Source: Nitrospira defluvii (GTDB lineage Bacteria > Nitrospirota > Nitrospiria > Nitrospirales > Nitrospiraceae). From it: DNA of 64,000 nt. Position 1 is the first letter of the stretch; each line of letters starts with the position of its first letter. Of the stretch, positions 10,395 to 20,153 are shown in pieces. The stretch spans positions 209,506-273,505 of the forward strand of contig NZ_CAJNBJ010000018.1 of assembly GCF_905220995.1 (NCBI RefSeq). Direction: 5' to 3'. The notes beneath the pieces were generated by a model. That model was not told the DNA's origin, ran no database searches, and saw only the letters and a list, made by a program, of their open reading frames with translations. Both the position numbers and the translations under genes were made by a program.

Positions 10395-11243
10395 ATGCCG
10401 CCGCCCCAGGACAATGCGCGTCCCCGTTCTTCGTCGGAAGCGATTCGCCGCGTGTTGGCGGCACTGGTGTTTGTTCCGATCTTCATTTTCCTCGTGCACG
10501 ACCTGGGACCAATGGCGTTTTTCGTGCTGGTCGCCGTCTCAGGTATGTTCGCCGTGGGAGAGTTTTATCGCCTGCATCTTGGCACTATCGCGTGGCCCTG
10601 GTGGGGCTGGGTAGGCATCGCCGCCACCGGGCTCTTCTTGAGCAGCACCCAGTGGCCCGCGTTCTTGAGCGACCGCACCGTGCTGATGGGAACCCTGGCC
10701 ACGGCCCTCTGTATGCCGTTGAGTTCCGACAAGCCCTTGAAGGAATCGCTGCAGGACGGCATGGTGCTGATTATGGGCGTCTTGTACGTCGGCCTCTCGC
10801 TCGGCTATCTCCTCCTCACGAGAGCGCAGCCGGACGGAGCCATGCTGATTTTTTTCGTGGTCCTCGTGACCTGGGCTGGAGACTCCGGCGCCTACATTGC
10901 GGGAAAATCCATGGGGCGGCACAGGCTCGCGCCGATCGTCAGCCCGAAGAAAACGTATGAAGGATTGGCTGGGGGACTTGCCCTCGCAATCCTAGCAGCC
11001 GTCCTTGCACGAGTCTGGTTTCTGCCGCGCTTCTCGTTGGTCGATTGCCTCGCGCTCGGCGTGCTACTTACGATCGCCGGCCTCATCGGCGACCTCGCAG
11101 AGTCAGCCATGAAACGCAGCACGGGGTTCAAAGATTCCGGCGCGCTGATTCCCGGCCATGGCGGGATGCTGGATCGACTCGATAGCCTCTTGTTCACGGG
11201 ACCGGCGTTCTACTACTATGTCGCGATCGTCGCGGCCGTGTAA
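10395..11243 (+). CDS. cdsA: Phosphatidate cytidylyltransferase (CDP-diacylglycerol synthase)
   Basis: 282 aa from the ATG at 10395, which has GAGGAGA just upstream; an earlier in-frame start at 10293 would overlap uppS. The protein is polytopic, with about 7-8 hydrophobic segments. The family signature is near the C-terminus: ESAMKRSTGFKDSGALIPGH followed by GGMLDRLDS. SPKKTYEG is also typical. It makes CDP-diacylglycerol for phospholipid synthesis in the inner membrane. The gap to uppS is 43 nt and to dxr 32 nt, so this is operonic. Confidence 0.94.
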   Translation: MPPPQDNARPRSSSEAIRRVLAALVFVPIFIFLVHDLGPMAFFVLVAVSGMFAVGEFYRLHLGTIAWPWWGWVGIAATGLFLSSTQWPAFLSDRTVLMGTLATALCMPLSSDKPLKESLQDGMVLIMGVLYVGLSLGYLLLTRAQPDGAMLIFFVVLVTWAGDSGAYIAGKSMGRHRLAPIVSPKKTYEGLAGGLALAILAAVLARVWFLPRFSLVDCLALGVLLTIAGLIGDLAESAMKRSTGFKDSGALIPGHGGMLDRLDSLLFTGPAFYYYVAIVAAV

Positions 11244-11275
11244 CGCATGATTGTCCGCCTGCTCTGGAGCACGCT

Positions 11276-12436
11276 ATGAAGAACATCGTCATTCTTGGTT
11301 CGACCGGCTCAATCGGCACGAACACGCTCGACATTGTGGATCGGTTTCCGGAGGAGTTTCGCGTCATTGGCCTGACCGCCGGCTCAAACGACGACAAACT
11401 TGAGGCCCAAATTCGCCGCTTTTGTCCGACCTTCGCGGCACTTGCCAGCGAGGCCGCGGCAGAGAAGTTACGCGGGCGCTGCTCCGACCTCCCCGTGAAG
11501 ATATTCGCAGGGCAGGAAGGGGTCGCGCGGGTGGCGCAATCACCGGATGCCGAGCTGGTGATCTCCGCCATCGTCGGCGGGGCCGGTCTGCTCCCGACGT
11601 TGGCTGCCATACGAGCCGGCAAACAAATCGCGCTCGCCAATAAAGAACCGATGGTCATGGCCGGGGCGCTGATGCAAGCGGAAGCCAAGAAACATGACGT
11701 CCGCATTTTTCCCATCGACAGCGAGCACAGCGCCATCTTTCAATCACTGGAAGGGCATCGCCGTGAAGACGTCAAGCGCGTGATTCTGACTGCCTCGGGA
11801 GGACCGCTCTGGAACTTCTCCCGCGAGCAACTGCAGGACGTGGGGCCCGAGCGCGCGTTGCAGCATCCCAACTGGAAAATGGGCGCAAAGATCACCATCG
11901 ACTCGGCCACCTTGATGAACAAGGGGTTGGAAGTCATCGAAGCCCGGTGGCTCTTTGATATTCCGGAGACGCAGATCGAAGTGCTGGTCCACCGGGAGAG
12001 CATCATTCATTCTCTGGTAGAATATAGAGATCGATCGGTGATCGCGCAATTAGGACTTCCGGACATGCGAACCCCGATCTCCTATGCCATGCGATATCCT
12101 GAGCGGATGCCGCTGGATCTTCCATCGCTGGACTTAACCGAGATCGCCACCTTGACGTTTTTCAAGCCGGACCACGACCGATTCCCCTGTTTGCAGCTCG
12201 GATATGATGCCTTACGTATCGGAGGCACCATGCCGGCCACAATGAATGCCGCTAACGAAGTAGCCGTGGATGCTTTCCTCCAGAATGGAATTCGTTTTCT
12301 GGATATTCCGGAGATTATTCGGAGTACAATGGAAGCTCACACGCCGCGACCAATCGCCGGCCTGGATGATGCGCTCGAGGCCGATCGGTGGGCTCGCGAA
12401 AAAGCCGAGTCCCTGGTCCATGCCTTGACGCGGTAA
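11276..12436 (+). CDS. dxr: 1-deoxy-D-xylulose 5-phosphate reductoisomerase
   Basis: 386 aa. The NADPH-binding loop GSTGSIGTNTLD is at residues 7-18. ALANKEPMVMAG, the substrate loop IDSEHSAIFQ, LTASGGPLW and HPNWKMGAKITIDSATLMNK are all canonical Dxr segments. It catalyses the committed step of the MEP isoprenoid pathway and so feeds both uppS upstream and the hopanoid genes at 2.8-5 kb. It is mid-operon between cdsA and rseP. Confidence 0.97.
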   Translation: MKNIVILGSTGSIGTNTLDIVDRFPEEFRVIGLTAGSNDDKLEAQIRRFCPTFAALASEAAAEKLRGRCSDLPVKIFAGQEGVARVAQSPDAELVISAIVGGAGLLPTLAAIRAGKQIALANKEPMVMAGALMQAEAKKHDVRIFPIDSEHSAIFQSLEGHRREDVKRVILTASGGPLWNFSREQLQDVGPERALQHPNWKMGAKITIDSATLMNKGLEVIEARWLFDIPETQIEVLVHRESIIHSLVEYRDRSVIAQLGLPDMRTPISYAMRYPERMPLDLPSLDLTEIATLTFFKPDHDRFPCLQLGYDALRIGGTMPATMNAANEVAVDAFLQNGIRFLDIPEIIRSTMEAHTPRPIAGLDDALEADRWAREKAESLVHALTR

Positions 12437-12461
12437 TACCCTGAACCCAAGGAGTGCTGTT

Positions 12462-13853
12462 GTGGGAACAACCTTTGCCTGGTCCCCTGACGTGGTCTCA
12501 ATGCTGACCCACTGGGCGCTTCCATTCCTAGTGGTATTAGGCGTCCTCGTCGCCTTTCATGAAATGGGACATTTCCTGGCCGCACGTTGGGTCGGAGTGA
12601 AGGTGCTCAAGTTCTCTCTCGGCTTCGGACCCAAGATCTTCGGCCGTCAAATCGGTGAAACCGAATACCTCCTCTCGATCGTCCCCCTCGGTGGCTACGT
12701 CAAGCTCTTCGGCGAAGACGAACACGAACCCCTGACACCCGACGAAAAGAGGCGGGCGTTTGTGCATCAATCGCTCTGGGGCAAAACCCTGATCGTGGCG
12801 GCCGGACCAATTTTCAACTTCATCCTCGCCTATTTGATTTATACGGCCTATATCGGCCTCGGTTACACCCTGCCGGTTCCCAGCTTCAAGGACATCATTC
12901 CGGAAATTGAAGCCGTGCTTCCCGGTTCGCCGGCCGATCAGGCGGGGCTGAAACCGGGCGATCGCATCATCCGGGTGAATGAGAAGGAAATCTCCACCAA
13001 TGCGGAGCTGCTGAAATTCATCGCCCAAAGCAACGGCAAACAACTCACGCTGGACCTCACGCGCGGCGAGCAGATCAAGACCGTGCTCGTGACGCCGAAT
13101 AAAACGACCGTGCAAGACAACGGCAAGCCTGTAACGATCTATCAACTCGGCATCGAGGAACGGGCCCCGGTCATCACCGCCGTCATTCCCGGATCCCGCG
13201 CGCAGGCCGCAGGGCTCCTTGCCGGAGACCGTGTGGTCCGCATCGACGGACATGACATCTTCACGTGGTCCCAAATGACCGCGCTGGTGCGAGAGAATCC
13301 GAATCACGCCTTGCAGTTTGAGGTTCAACGGAGCGGGTCCGCGCAAACGGTCTCCGTGACTCCCATGGGCGAAAAGGCGACCGTGGACGGGAAACCGGCC
13401 GAGGTGGGGAAAATCGGCATTTCGGCCCAGAACCAGACGATTCTCCAGACCAACGAACCGCTGAAGGCGCCCTGGCTAGGAGCTCAAGCGACCTGGGGCT
13501 GGACTGAACTCACGGTGGTCGGGATCTATAAAATCATTACGGGCGACATCTCGCGTAAAAATATCGGCGGGCCGCTCACGATTGCCAAGACGGCGGGAGA
13601 TGCTGCGGAACAGGGGACCTCGAGCCTGGTATTCCTGATGGCCATGCTGAGCATCAACCTGGGCGTTCTGAACTTGCTTCCCATTCCCATTCTGGACGGC
13701 GGTCACTTGTTATTCTTTTTTATCGAGGCGATTCGACGAAAACCTCTTGAAGATCGGCAGCGAGAACTGGCACAACAGGTGGGACTGGTCCTGCTGGTCG
13801 GCATCATGATTTTCGCCTTCTGGAACGACATCGAGCGGCTGATTTCCCCATAA
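12462..13853 (+). CDS. rseP: RseP-type site-2 membrane zinc metalloprotease
   Basis: 463 aa, GTG start 7 nt after AAGGAG. The active-site helix has VAFHEMGHFLAARW (H33, E34, H37), and the third zinc ligand is in LLPIPILDGGHL near the C-terminus. Two PDZ domains lie between (around residues 145-215 and 230-310; GSPADQAGLKPGDRI and GSRAQAAGLLAGDRV). Family members cut anti-sigma factors within the membrane. No anti-sigma gene is adjacent; placement in the cdsA-dxr-rseP-proS run is conserved in many bacteria. Confidence 0.95.
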   Translation: MGTTFAWSPDVVSMLTHWALPFLVVLGVLVAFHEMGHFLAARWVGVKVLKFSLGFGPKIFGRQIGETEYLLSIVPLGGYVKLFGEDEHEPLTPDEKRRAFVHQSLWGKTLIVAAGPIFNFILAYLIYTAYIGLGYTLPVPSFKDIIPEIEAVLPGSPADQAGLKPGDRIIRVNEKEISTNAELLKFIAQSNGKQLTLDLTRGEQIKTVLVTPNKTTVQDNGKPVTIYQLGIEERAPVITAVIPGSRAQAAGLLAGDRVVRIDGHDIFTWSQMTALVRENPNHALQFEVQRSGSAQTVSVTPMGEKATVDGKPAEVGKIGISAQNQTILQTNEPLKAPWLGAQATWGWTELTVVGIYKIITGDISRKNIGGPLTIAKTAGDAAEQGTSSLVFLMAMLSINLGVLNLLPIPILDGGHLLFFFIEAIRRKPLEDRQRELAQQVGLVLLVGIMIFAFWNDIERLISP

Positions 13854-13859
13854 CCCCAC

Positions 13860-15566
13860 ATGCGCGTCTCTGAAACCCTCATTCCAACCCTGCGAGAAGA
13901 TCCAGGCGAAGCTGAAACCGTCAGCCATCGATACATGCTGCGCGCCGGCATGATTCGAAAGGTCGCGGCCGGTATCTATACCTACCTGCCGCTTGGACTG
14001 CGGGTGCTGCGAAAAATCGAGAAGATCGTCCGCGAGGAGATGAACCGCGCCGGGGCCCAGGAAGTCCTCATGCCGGTCGCCTCCCCAGCGGAACTGTGGC
14101 GAGAGACAGGACGATGGGACTTTTATGGCAAGGAACTCCTGCGTTTCAAGGATCGGCACGAACGGGACTTCTGCCTGGGTCCGACGCACGAGGAGGTAAT
14201 TACGGACCTCTTTCGTCGCGAGGTGCGTTCCTATCGCCAAATGCCGCTCAACTTCTATCAGATCCAAACCAAGTTCCGAGATGAAATCCGGCCCCGTTTC
14301 GGGTTGATGCGTGGGCGCGAATTCATCATGAAGGATGCGTATAGCTTCGATCGGGACGAAGCCGGAGCGAGGTTGAGTTATCAAAAAATGTATGACGCTT
14401 ACAACCGGATCTTCGCCCGCTGCGGGCTCACGTTCAGACCGGTAGAGGCGGACACCGGCCTCATCGGCGGGACATCCTCGCACGAATTCATGGTCCTGGC
14501 TGAGACCGGAGAAGAAACCATCGTCTACAGCGAAGAAGGCACCTACGCCGCCAACGTCGAGCGCGCCGAGGTCCTGCCGCCGGATGCCTCCGAGTTGCCT
14601 GCTCCTCGTCCGCTCACAGCCGTCTCGACGCCGGGCCGACGGACGGTCGAGGAAGTGACCAAGTTCCTCAAGATCGCACCGACGCAGCTGGTCAAGACGC
14701 TTTTGTACACTACAGGGAAAGACACCGTCGCCGTCCTGGTTCGGGGCGATCACGACGTGAACGAAATCAAGGTCAAGCACCTCCTCGGGGCCACCGACGT
14801 TGAGCTGGTCGTGCCGGAACGAGTTCCAGAGTTGACCGGCGCCCCGGTCGGATACGCAGGGCCTGTCGGGCTGAAAAACATCCGGGTCCTGGCAGACTGG
14901 GCCGTGAAAGCCATGGCCAACTTCGTCGTGGGAGCCAACAAGGCCGACACTCACTTCGTCGACGCCAACTGGGCACGTGACTTTACGGTCGATCACTTTG
15001 CCGATCTACGAAATGCCCAGGCCGGTGACCCCTCGCCCCGCCAGGACGGAACGTTGAAAACGGCCAAGGGCATCGAGGTCGGTCATGTATTCATGCTAGG
15101 CACGAAATACAGCCAGGCCATGAAGGCCACCTTCCTCGACGCTCAGGGACAAGAACAGCTTGCCGTCATGGGTTGTTACGGCATCGGGGTGAGCCGGGTG
15201 GCGGCCGCATCGGTTGAGCAAAATCACGATGCCAAAGGCATCAAGTGGCCGATTCCCATCGCGCCGTTTCACGTCACCCTTCTGCCGCTCAGTCAGTCTG
15301 AGCCGGTCACCCAACTTGCTAGCTCCCTCTATCGCTCGATGCAGGAATCCGGTATCGAGGTGCTGTGGGATGACCGTGACGAACGCGCTGGTGTGAAATT
15401 CAACGATGCCGACCTGATCGGCGCTCCCTTCCATCTGGTGATCGGAGAAAAAGGGTTGGCGCAGGGACAAGTCGAACTCAAAGTCCGTCAGACCGGCGAC
15501 ACCAAGAAAATCGCTCCCGACCAGGCGCTCCCCACGCTGACGACTCTGATACAAGCCGCATCGTAG
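13860..15566 (+). CDS. proS: Prolyl-tRNA synthetase (bacterial type, with INS domain)
   Basis: 568 aa. Class II motifs are visible: motif 2 region QIQTKFRDEIRPRFGLMRGR with REFIMKDAYSFD, and motif 3 CYGIGVSRVAAA. Between them (about 240-390) lies the YbaK-like insertion domain that edits mischarged Ala-tRNAPro (KFLKIAPTQLVKTLLY, LVRGDHDVNEIK). The anticodon-binding domain is at the end (VLWDDRDERAGVKFNDADLI). The ATG follows the rseP stop by 6 nt. Confidence 0.97.
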   Translation: MRVSETLIPTLREDPGEAETVSHRYMLRAGMIRKVAAGIYTYLPLGLRVLRKIEKIVREEMNRAGAQEVLMPVASPAELWRETGRWDFYGKELLRFKDRHERDFCLGPTHEEVITDLFRREVRSYRQMPLNFYQIQTKFRDEIRPRFGLMRGREFIMKDAYSFDRDEAGARLSYQKMYDAYNRIFARCGLTFRPVEADTGLIGGTSSHEFMVLAETGEETIVYSEEGTYAANVERAEVLPPDASELPAPRPLTAVSTPGRRTVEEVTKFLKIAPTQLVKTLLYTTGKDTVAVLVRGDHDVNEIKVKHLLGATDVELVVPERVPELTGAPVGYAGPVGLKNIRVLADWAVKAMANFVVGANKADTHFVDANWARDFTVDHFADLRNAQAGDPSPRQDGTLKTAKGIEVGHVFMLGTKYSQAMKATFLDAQGQEQLAVMGCYGIGVSRVAAASVEQNHDAKGIKWPIPIAPFHVTLLPLSQSEPVTQLASSLYRSMQESGIEVLWDDRDERAGVKFNDADLIGAPFHLVIGEKGLAQGQVELKVRQTGDTKKIAPDQALPTLTTLIQAAS

Positions 15567-15678
15567 CTGTTCCGCCACCCCCACGCATCACCGCCCTGAT
15601 TACGCTCTCCCCCGACAGACCTCGGCTTGACTGGCGAAGTCGAGCCGGCGCAGACAGGTTTGAGAAAATGCCTTTTGC

Positions 15679-15706
15679 TTGCCTTGACCCGCCGTTGCGA
15701 TACACT
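15679..15706 (+). promoter_or_regulatory. Candidate promoter for the PilB-like ATPase gene
   Basis: TTGCCT at 15679-15684, a 16-nt spacer, and TACACT at 15701-15706. It lies in the 255-nt gap between proS and the next start. The evidence is consensus match only. Confidence 0.35.
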
Positions 15707-15821
15707 GACACACACGGAAGAAGCCCGGCCAGGAACCCGTGCCAGGCGCAGGTTCCCAATTCAGCAGCGCAATCCCGACACCACGCTCGGCTCCCCGTTC
15801 AGCCTGTTTGGAGAGAACTTG

Positions 15822-18134
15822 ATGCAGCCCAAAGCTCCGCTGCCTGGTGTCAGTGAGACCACGCTCAAGGCCGGGAACGCCGAAAACGTCAAGCGGATCA
15901 GCGCACAGATTCTCGCCGCCGCAGACATCGATCAAATCCTCCTGGATCTCCGCCACGATATCCTCGGCTGCTTCGACGCGGAAGACCTGACGCTCTTCGT
16001 CGTGGACTCCGAAAAAAAGGAAATCTTTTCCAAGATTCCCCACCTCGATACGGTCCAGGAAGTCCGCACACCGATTACGGAACAAAGTCTTCCGGGGTTC
16101 TGCGCCAAGTACCTCCGCCCGGTCAATGTCGGTGACGCCTATAGCCTGACGGAGCTTGCTACGATCCACCCGGCGCTGACCCATGACGCCACCTACGACA
16201 AGAACACGGGGTTCAAGACCAAACAGGTCCTCACCTATCCCGTCGTGGCCGAGAACAAGTATCTCATGGGCGTCATCCAGCTTCTCAACAAGAAGAGCGG
16301 CGGACGATTCACCCGCAAGGACGAGGAATGCGTCGCGGAAATCGCGAAGGCCCTGGGCACGGCATTTCACACCTTACGAAAAACCTCCAAGAAGCCGCCG
16401 TCAAAATTCGATTACCTGCTGACCAACGGCAAGATTTCACAACAGGATCTGGATGTCGCCCTCAACGAAGCGAAGAAGGGCACGACGGACATCGAATCAC
16501 TCCTGATTGAGAAATACAAAGTGCCGAAAGCCGAAATCGGCAAATCGCTCGCGAATTTCCACAAGTGTCCCTACATCGAGTACAACGAACGGACCATCGT
16601 CGATATCGAATTGCTCAAGAATCTCAACGTCGACTATTTGAAGAAAAACCACTGGATGCCCCTGAAGCGGGACCGCGCCGCGATCGAGATTCTGACCGAC
16701 GATCCCGGTGATTTGGATCGCGTCCAGGACATCAAGCGCACCTTCCCTGGCCTCAATATTCGCTTCGCCGTCAGTCTGCGCCGCGACATCGCCCTCTTTC
16801 TCACGAGCACCACCGGCGGCCCCGAGGTCAGCAACAAAATGAATGAGAATGTCTCCGACATTCTCGGCGAGTTGGTCAGCGAGTCCCAGCTGGAAGCGCA
16901 GGAAGAAGCATCCAGCGCAGGACTCGATGAGAACGACAACGCCATCGTGCGTCTCGCCAATCAGATCATCGCCGACGCCTTCCGGCAAGGGACTTCAGAT
17001 ATTCATATTGAGCCCTATGGAGAAAAACGCGATACCCTCGTGCGGTTCCGAGTCGACGGCGACTGCTTCGAGTACATGAAAATTCCGCCGAGTTATCGCC
17101 GCGCCATCGTATCGCGCCTGAAGATCATGGCGAGCCTCGACATCGCGGAACGCCGGAAGCCTCAGGACGGAAAGATCAAATTCAAGATCGGTGAGAACAA
17201 GGAAATCGAGCTACGTGTCGCCACCATCCCGACCGCCGGCTACAACGAAGACGTGGTCATGCGTATCCTCGCTGCGAGCGAGCCGTTGCCGGTCGACAAG
17301 ATGGGGTTCTCTGATCGGAACCTTCGCGAAATTAAGAGTATCGCCGAAAAACCCTACGGCATCATTCTCTGCGTCGGACCTACCGGATCCGGAAAAACCA
17401 CCACGCTGCACTCCGTGCTCGGGTACATCAACACGCCGGACATCAAAATCTGGACGGCGGAAGACCCGGTCGAAATCACGCAATACGGACTGCGCCAGGT
17501 ACAGGTCCATTCTAAAATCGGATTTACATTCGCGGCGGCCATGCGCGCCTTCCTCCGCGCAGACCCGGACGTGATTATGGTCGGAGAAATGCGGGACAAA
17601 GAAACGGCGGATACCGGCATCGAGGCTTCGCTGACAGGCCACTTGGTGCTGAGCACGTTGCACACGAACAGCGCGGTGGAAACCATCACTCGTCTGTTGG
17701 ACATGGGATGCGACTCCTTCAGTTTTGCCGATGCCATGCTGGGCGTGCTGGCCCAGCGGTTGGCACGACGCATCTGCAAAGAGTGCAAGGAAGCGTATCA
17801 ACCGTCCAAGGAAGAATATGAGGAATTGCGGCTGGGATATGGCCCTGACTATTGGAACACCCTGAAAGTCCCCTTCGATGCCAACTTTCGACTCTATCGA
17901 GGGAAAGGGTGTGATGCCTGCAACCGGACCGGCCTGAAAGGCCGCGTGGCGCTGCACGAGTTGTTGCTGGGCACGGATCACATGAAGAAGTTGATCCAGA
18001 ACAAAGCCAAGACCGATGAAATGCTCAAAGCCGCCATGGACGATGGGATGACCACGCTGGTCCAGGACGGCATTCAGAAGGTGCTGCAGGGGCACACGAC
18101 CTACAAGGAGGTCAAGGCCGTCGCCATCAAGTAG
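15822..18134 (+). CDS. GspE/PilB-family secretion or pilus-assembly ATPase with N-terminal GAF domain
   Basis: 770 aa from the ATG at 15822 (GGAGAG upstream). Order of parts: a GAF-like domain (about 25-190; DAEDLTLFVVDSEKKE, PVVAENKYLMGVIQLLNKKS), a MshEN/T2SSE-N domain (about 200-330; GKISQQDLDVALNEAKKG), then the hexameric ATPase. The ATPase has DIHIEPYGEKRD, Walker A GPTGSGKTTT, an Asp box WTAEDPVEI, Walker B DVIMVGEMRDKETAD and His box TGHLVLSTLHTN. The four zinc cysteines are in CKECKEAY and CDACNRTG. It would power type IV pilus or type II secretion assembly; no pilC, pilT or pilin gene is adjacent. The GAF domain suggests small-ligand control. Confidence 0.88.
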   Translation: MQPKAPLPGVSETTLKAGNAENVKRISAQILAAADIDQILLDLRHDILGCFDAEDLTLFVVDSEKKEIFSKIPHLDTVQEVRTPITEQSLPGFCAKYLRPVNVGDAYSLTELATIHPALTHDATYDKNTGFKTKQVLTYPVVAENKYLMGVIQLLNKKSGGRFTRKDEECVAEIAKALGTAFHTLRKTSKKPPSKFDYLLTNGKISQQDLDVALNEAKKGTTDIESLLIEKYKVPKAEIGKSLANFHKCPYIEYNERTIVDIELLKNLNVDYLKKNHWMPLKRDRAAIEILTDDPGDLDRVQDIKRTFPGLNIRFAVSLRRDIALFLTSTTGGPEVSNKMNENVSDILGELVSESQLEAQEEASSAGLDENDNAIVRLANQIIADAFRQGTSDIHIEPYGEKRDTLVRFRVDGDCFEYMKIPPSYRRAIVSRLKIMASLDIAERRKPQDGKIKFKIGENKEIELRVATIPTAGYNEDVVMRILAASEPLPVDKMGFSDRNLREIKSIAEKPYGIILCVGPTGSGKTTTLHSVLGYINTPDIKIWTAEDPVEITQYGLRQVQVHSKIGFTFAAAMRAFLRADPDVIMVGEMRDKETADTGIEASLTGHLVLSTLHTNSAVETITRLLDMGCDSFSFADAMLGVLAQRLARRICKECKEAYQPSKEEYEELRLGYGPDYWNTLKVPFDANFRLYRGKGCDACNRTGLKGRVALHELLLGTDHMKKLIQNKAKTDEMLKAAMDDGMTTLVQDGIQKVLQGHTTYKEVKAVAIK

Positions 18135-18161
18135 GCGGCAGGCCTCTGATCGGCATACGAC

Positions 18162-19121
18162 CTACCTCGCGGAAGCAGGCACGGACAGTTGGCTCAGTGC
18201 CTGCCCTAATCGCGCAACATCTGCTTCCCGGCCCAACTTCTTCGCGCACGCCACGGCCTGAGTCAGAGCAGCCCCGGCGCCGACTCGATCACCTTGCGCA
18301 AGATAGCTGTGGTAGGCGCGTTCAAAAAAAGCGAGGCCGCGATCGGGAAATCCTCGGCGGTCGGCTACCCGTCCTAACCGCAAGAGATCTGCGGCAATCC
18401 CAGTCCGATGTTCCGCGGCCTTATCTAATTCCAACGCCCGTTCAAATTCCTGCTCGGCTGCATCGTAGGCCTGGCGTGCCTCAGCTACCATACCCAGGTT
18501 CACGTGGTTGCTGGCTTCGGAGGCAAGGTTGCCGGTAGCTTGATTCAACGCCATGGCGTGACGGAACTGCTGGGCAGCCTGCTCAAGGTCTCCCTTCGCC
18601 TGCCGCAGCAAACCGAGATTGTTTCGCAGCGTCGCCTCCGCCCCTTGATCCGCCTTCTGTTGAGCCAACTCCAGCGCTTCCTGATAGAACTGCTCGGCCT
18701 CCTCGGTCTGTCCGGCCTGATGCGTTGCCGTCCCCAACGCCGTCACGCTCTCGAGTAAGAGGTCTGGCGCACCCAGTTCCCGGGCCAGGGTTACCGCCCG
18801 CCCATGCGAGGTGATCGCGAGAGTCGAATCCCCACGCGCAAGAGCAACACGCCCGATATCATTAAGCGTGCCGACGAGGGTTCTCCTGTCGTCGAGACTT
18901 TCCGCCACGCGACGCGCCGCCTCATACGCCTCCGCTGCACGGGCGCGATCCCCCCGTGTCAACCAATGATCGCCCTGCCGCCGCAGAGACTCAAGCTGTG
19001 CAGCCCATGGGCCAGGCTGAGGTTCGGGAGGCACAGGTGGCTGAGCAGTCGCGCATCCCAGCAAGGCGCAGAGCGCCAGGACGCTCATGCCTGCATGGCA
19101 CCCTTCCCGTCGCGATCTCAT
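18162..19121 (-). CDS. TPR-repeat lipoprotein in a lipid-transport operon
   Basis: 319 aa. The N-terminus has a lipoprotein signal (LALCALLGC), so it should be lipidated at about C23. The rest is at least five tetratricopeptide repeats (EAYEAARRVAESLDD, EQFYQEALELAQQK, QEFERALELDKA and so on), a protein-binding scaffold. It overlaps the MCE-domain gene by 4 nt (ATGA), the last of four coupled genes (permease, ATPase, MlaD-like, this). It may be the outer-membrane-side partner of the transporter, a role filled in other bacteria by MlaA or a lipoprotein. That role is inference. Confidence 0.82.
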   Translation of the reverse strand: MRSRREGCHAGMSVLALCALLGCATAQPPVPPEPQPGPWAAQLESLRRQGDHWLTRGDRARAAEAYEAARRVAESLDDRRTLVGTLNDIGRVALARGDSTLAITSHGRAVTLARELGAPDLLLESVTALGTATHQAGQTEEAEQFYQEALELAQQKADQGAEATLRNNLGLLRQAKGDLEQAAQQFRHAMALNQATGNLASEASNHVNLGMVAEARQAYDAAEQEFERALELDKAAEHRTGIAADLLRLGRVADRRGFPDRGLAFFERAYHSYLAQGDRVGAGAALTQAVACAKKLGREADVARLGQALSQLSVPASAR

Positions 19122-20107
19122 CGACGCAGTTGATCTCCTCTCAAGCTCTGAGTTCCCATCTGGGGTCGCACCGGTGACGACTTCGGTGCCGGCCCGGCGT
19201 TCTCTGCAAACCGGTTGAAAGGGAACGTCTGCTTCGCGCCGCGTACCAGAGTCGAGACCTCGGTTAAGGTGCCTTCGGCCGTCCGAATGACGGGGATCAA
19301 TTCCTGACTCACCTCATCCACGGAATCCGAGAGGCGCTTTACGCTTGCCAACGTGGATTCGGCACTATTCAGGATAGCCGGTAGACGGCCGGTGGCCTGC
19401 TGCACGTCCGCGGTCACTCGATCCACCACACTCAAGGTTCGCTTGATGGAGCCGGTCATGGTCGGCAGTGCGGTCGCCGTTTGCTCGACCGAGGCGATCG
19501 TCCGCTGAACCGATGCCACCACCGAGGGCAAATCCTGGGTCGCCACGGCCACCTGCTCAAGTGCCTTCCCGCCGGCTTTGAGCCCGCCTTGCACATCCTG
19601 CGTGATGGTTTCCACCCGAAGTAACGTTTGCTTGACCGCCATCAACACCGGCTCGACCTCGTTGAGCAGATCACCGATGTCCCTCGGCTCCACGGCTCGA
19701 ATCGTCGCACCATCAGCCAACGGCGGGCTGTTGGCCGTCCCCATCCCAATATCGACTTGCGTCTGCCCGACCACTACACCGCTCTTGGTAACCCGTAAAT
19801 CTGAATTGTCCTTCACCATGTTTTGGTATCGAGTCAACAGCTGCAGCGTCACATCGACGGTTCCGCGATCGTTCAAATCCACCCGCTTGACCCGCCCGAT
19901 CGAAATGCCCGAGACGACCACCGGCGCTCCAGGCTCCAGACCATAGGATTTGCTGAGACTCGCCTTGAGCGAATACTTCGGTTCAAAGAGATGTTCAGCC
20001 CGCGACATCCAGAACCCCGCCCCTGCCAGAATCAGCAGGGGGATCACCACAAAAGTTCCGACGATCTGTGCCAGTCGCCCGCTCGACAGCTGATGTGAAT
20101 AATGCAT
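19118..20107 (-). CDS. mlaD: MlaD/MCE-domain lipid-transport protein
   Basis: 329 aa. One N-terminal membrane anchor (about 15-34, IVGTFVVIPLLILAGAGFW) is followed by an MCE domain (about 45-120; GLEPGAPVVVSGISIGRVK and TKSGVVVGQTQVDIG). A long helical C-terminal region (about 140-300) repeats patterns such as VASVQRTIASVEQTA. MCE proteins form hexameric rings carrying phospholipids across the periplasm. AGAGGAG precedes the ATG. It sits between the ATPase gene and the TPR lipoprotein gene. Confidence 0.9.
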   Translation of the reverse strand: MHYSHQLSSGRLAQIVGTFVVIPLLILAGAGFWMSRAEHLFEPKYSLKASLSKSYGLEPGAPVVVSGISIGRVKRVDLNDRGTVDVTLQLLTRYQNMVKDNSDLRVTKSGVVVGQTQVDIGMGTANSPPLADGATIRAVEPRDIGDLLNEVEPVLMAVKQTLLRVETITQDVQGGLKAGGKALEQVAVATQDLPSVVASVQRTIASVEQTATALPTMTGSIKRTLSVVDRVTADVQQATGRLPAILNSAESTLASVKRLSDSVDEVSQELIPVIRTAEGTLTEVSTLVRGAKQTFPFNRFAENAGPAPKSSPVRPQMGTQSLRGDQLRR

Positions 20108-20153
20108 ATCGCTCCTCTTTCACCCCCGCGACCACAGCGTGATCCGGAGCCGC

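Noticed and set aside
12537..13346. Minus-strand open frame of about 269 codons opposite rseP
   Set aside because: Shadow of the RseP gene caused by GC-rich codon use; composition is not protein-like.
17211..18095. Minus-strand open frame of about 294 codons opposite the PilB-like gene
   Set aside because: Antisense shadow of the conserved ATPase; no recognisable domain and no start signal.
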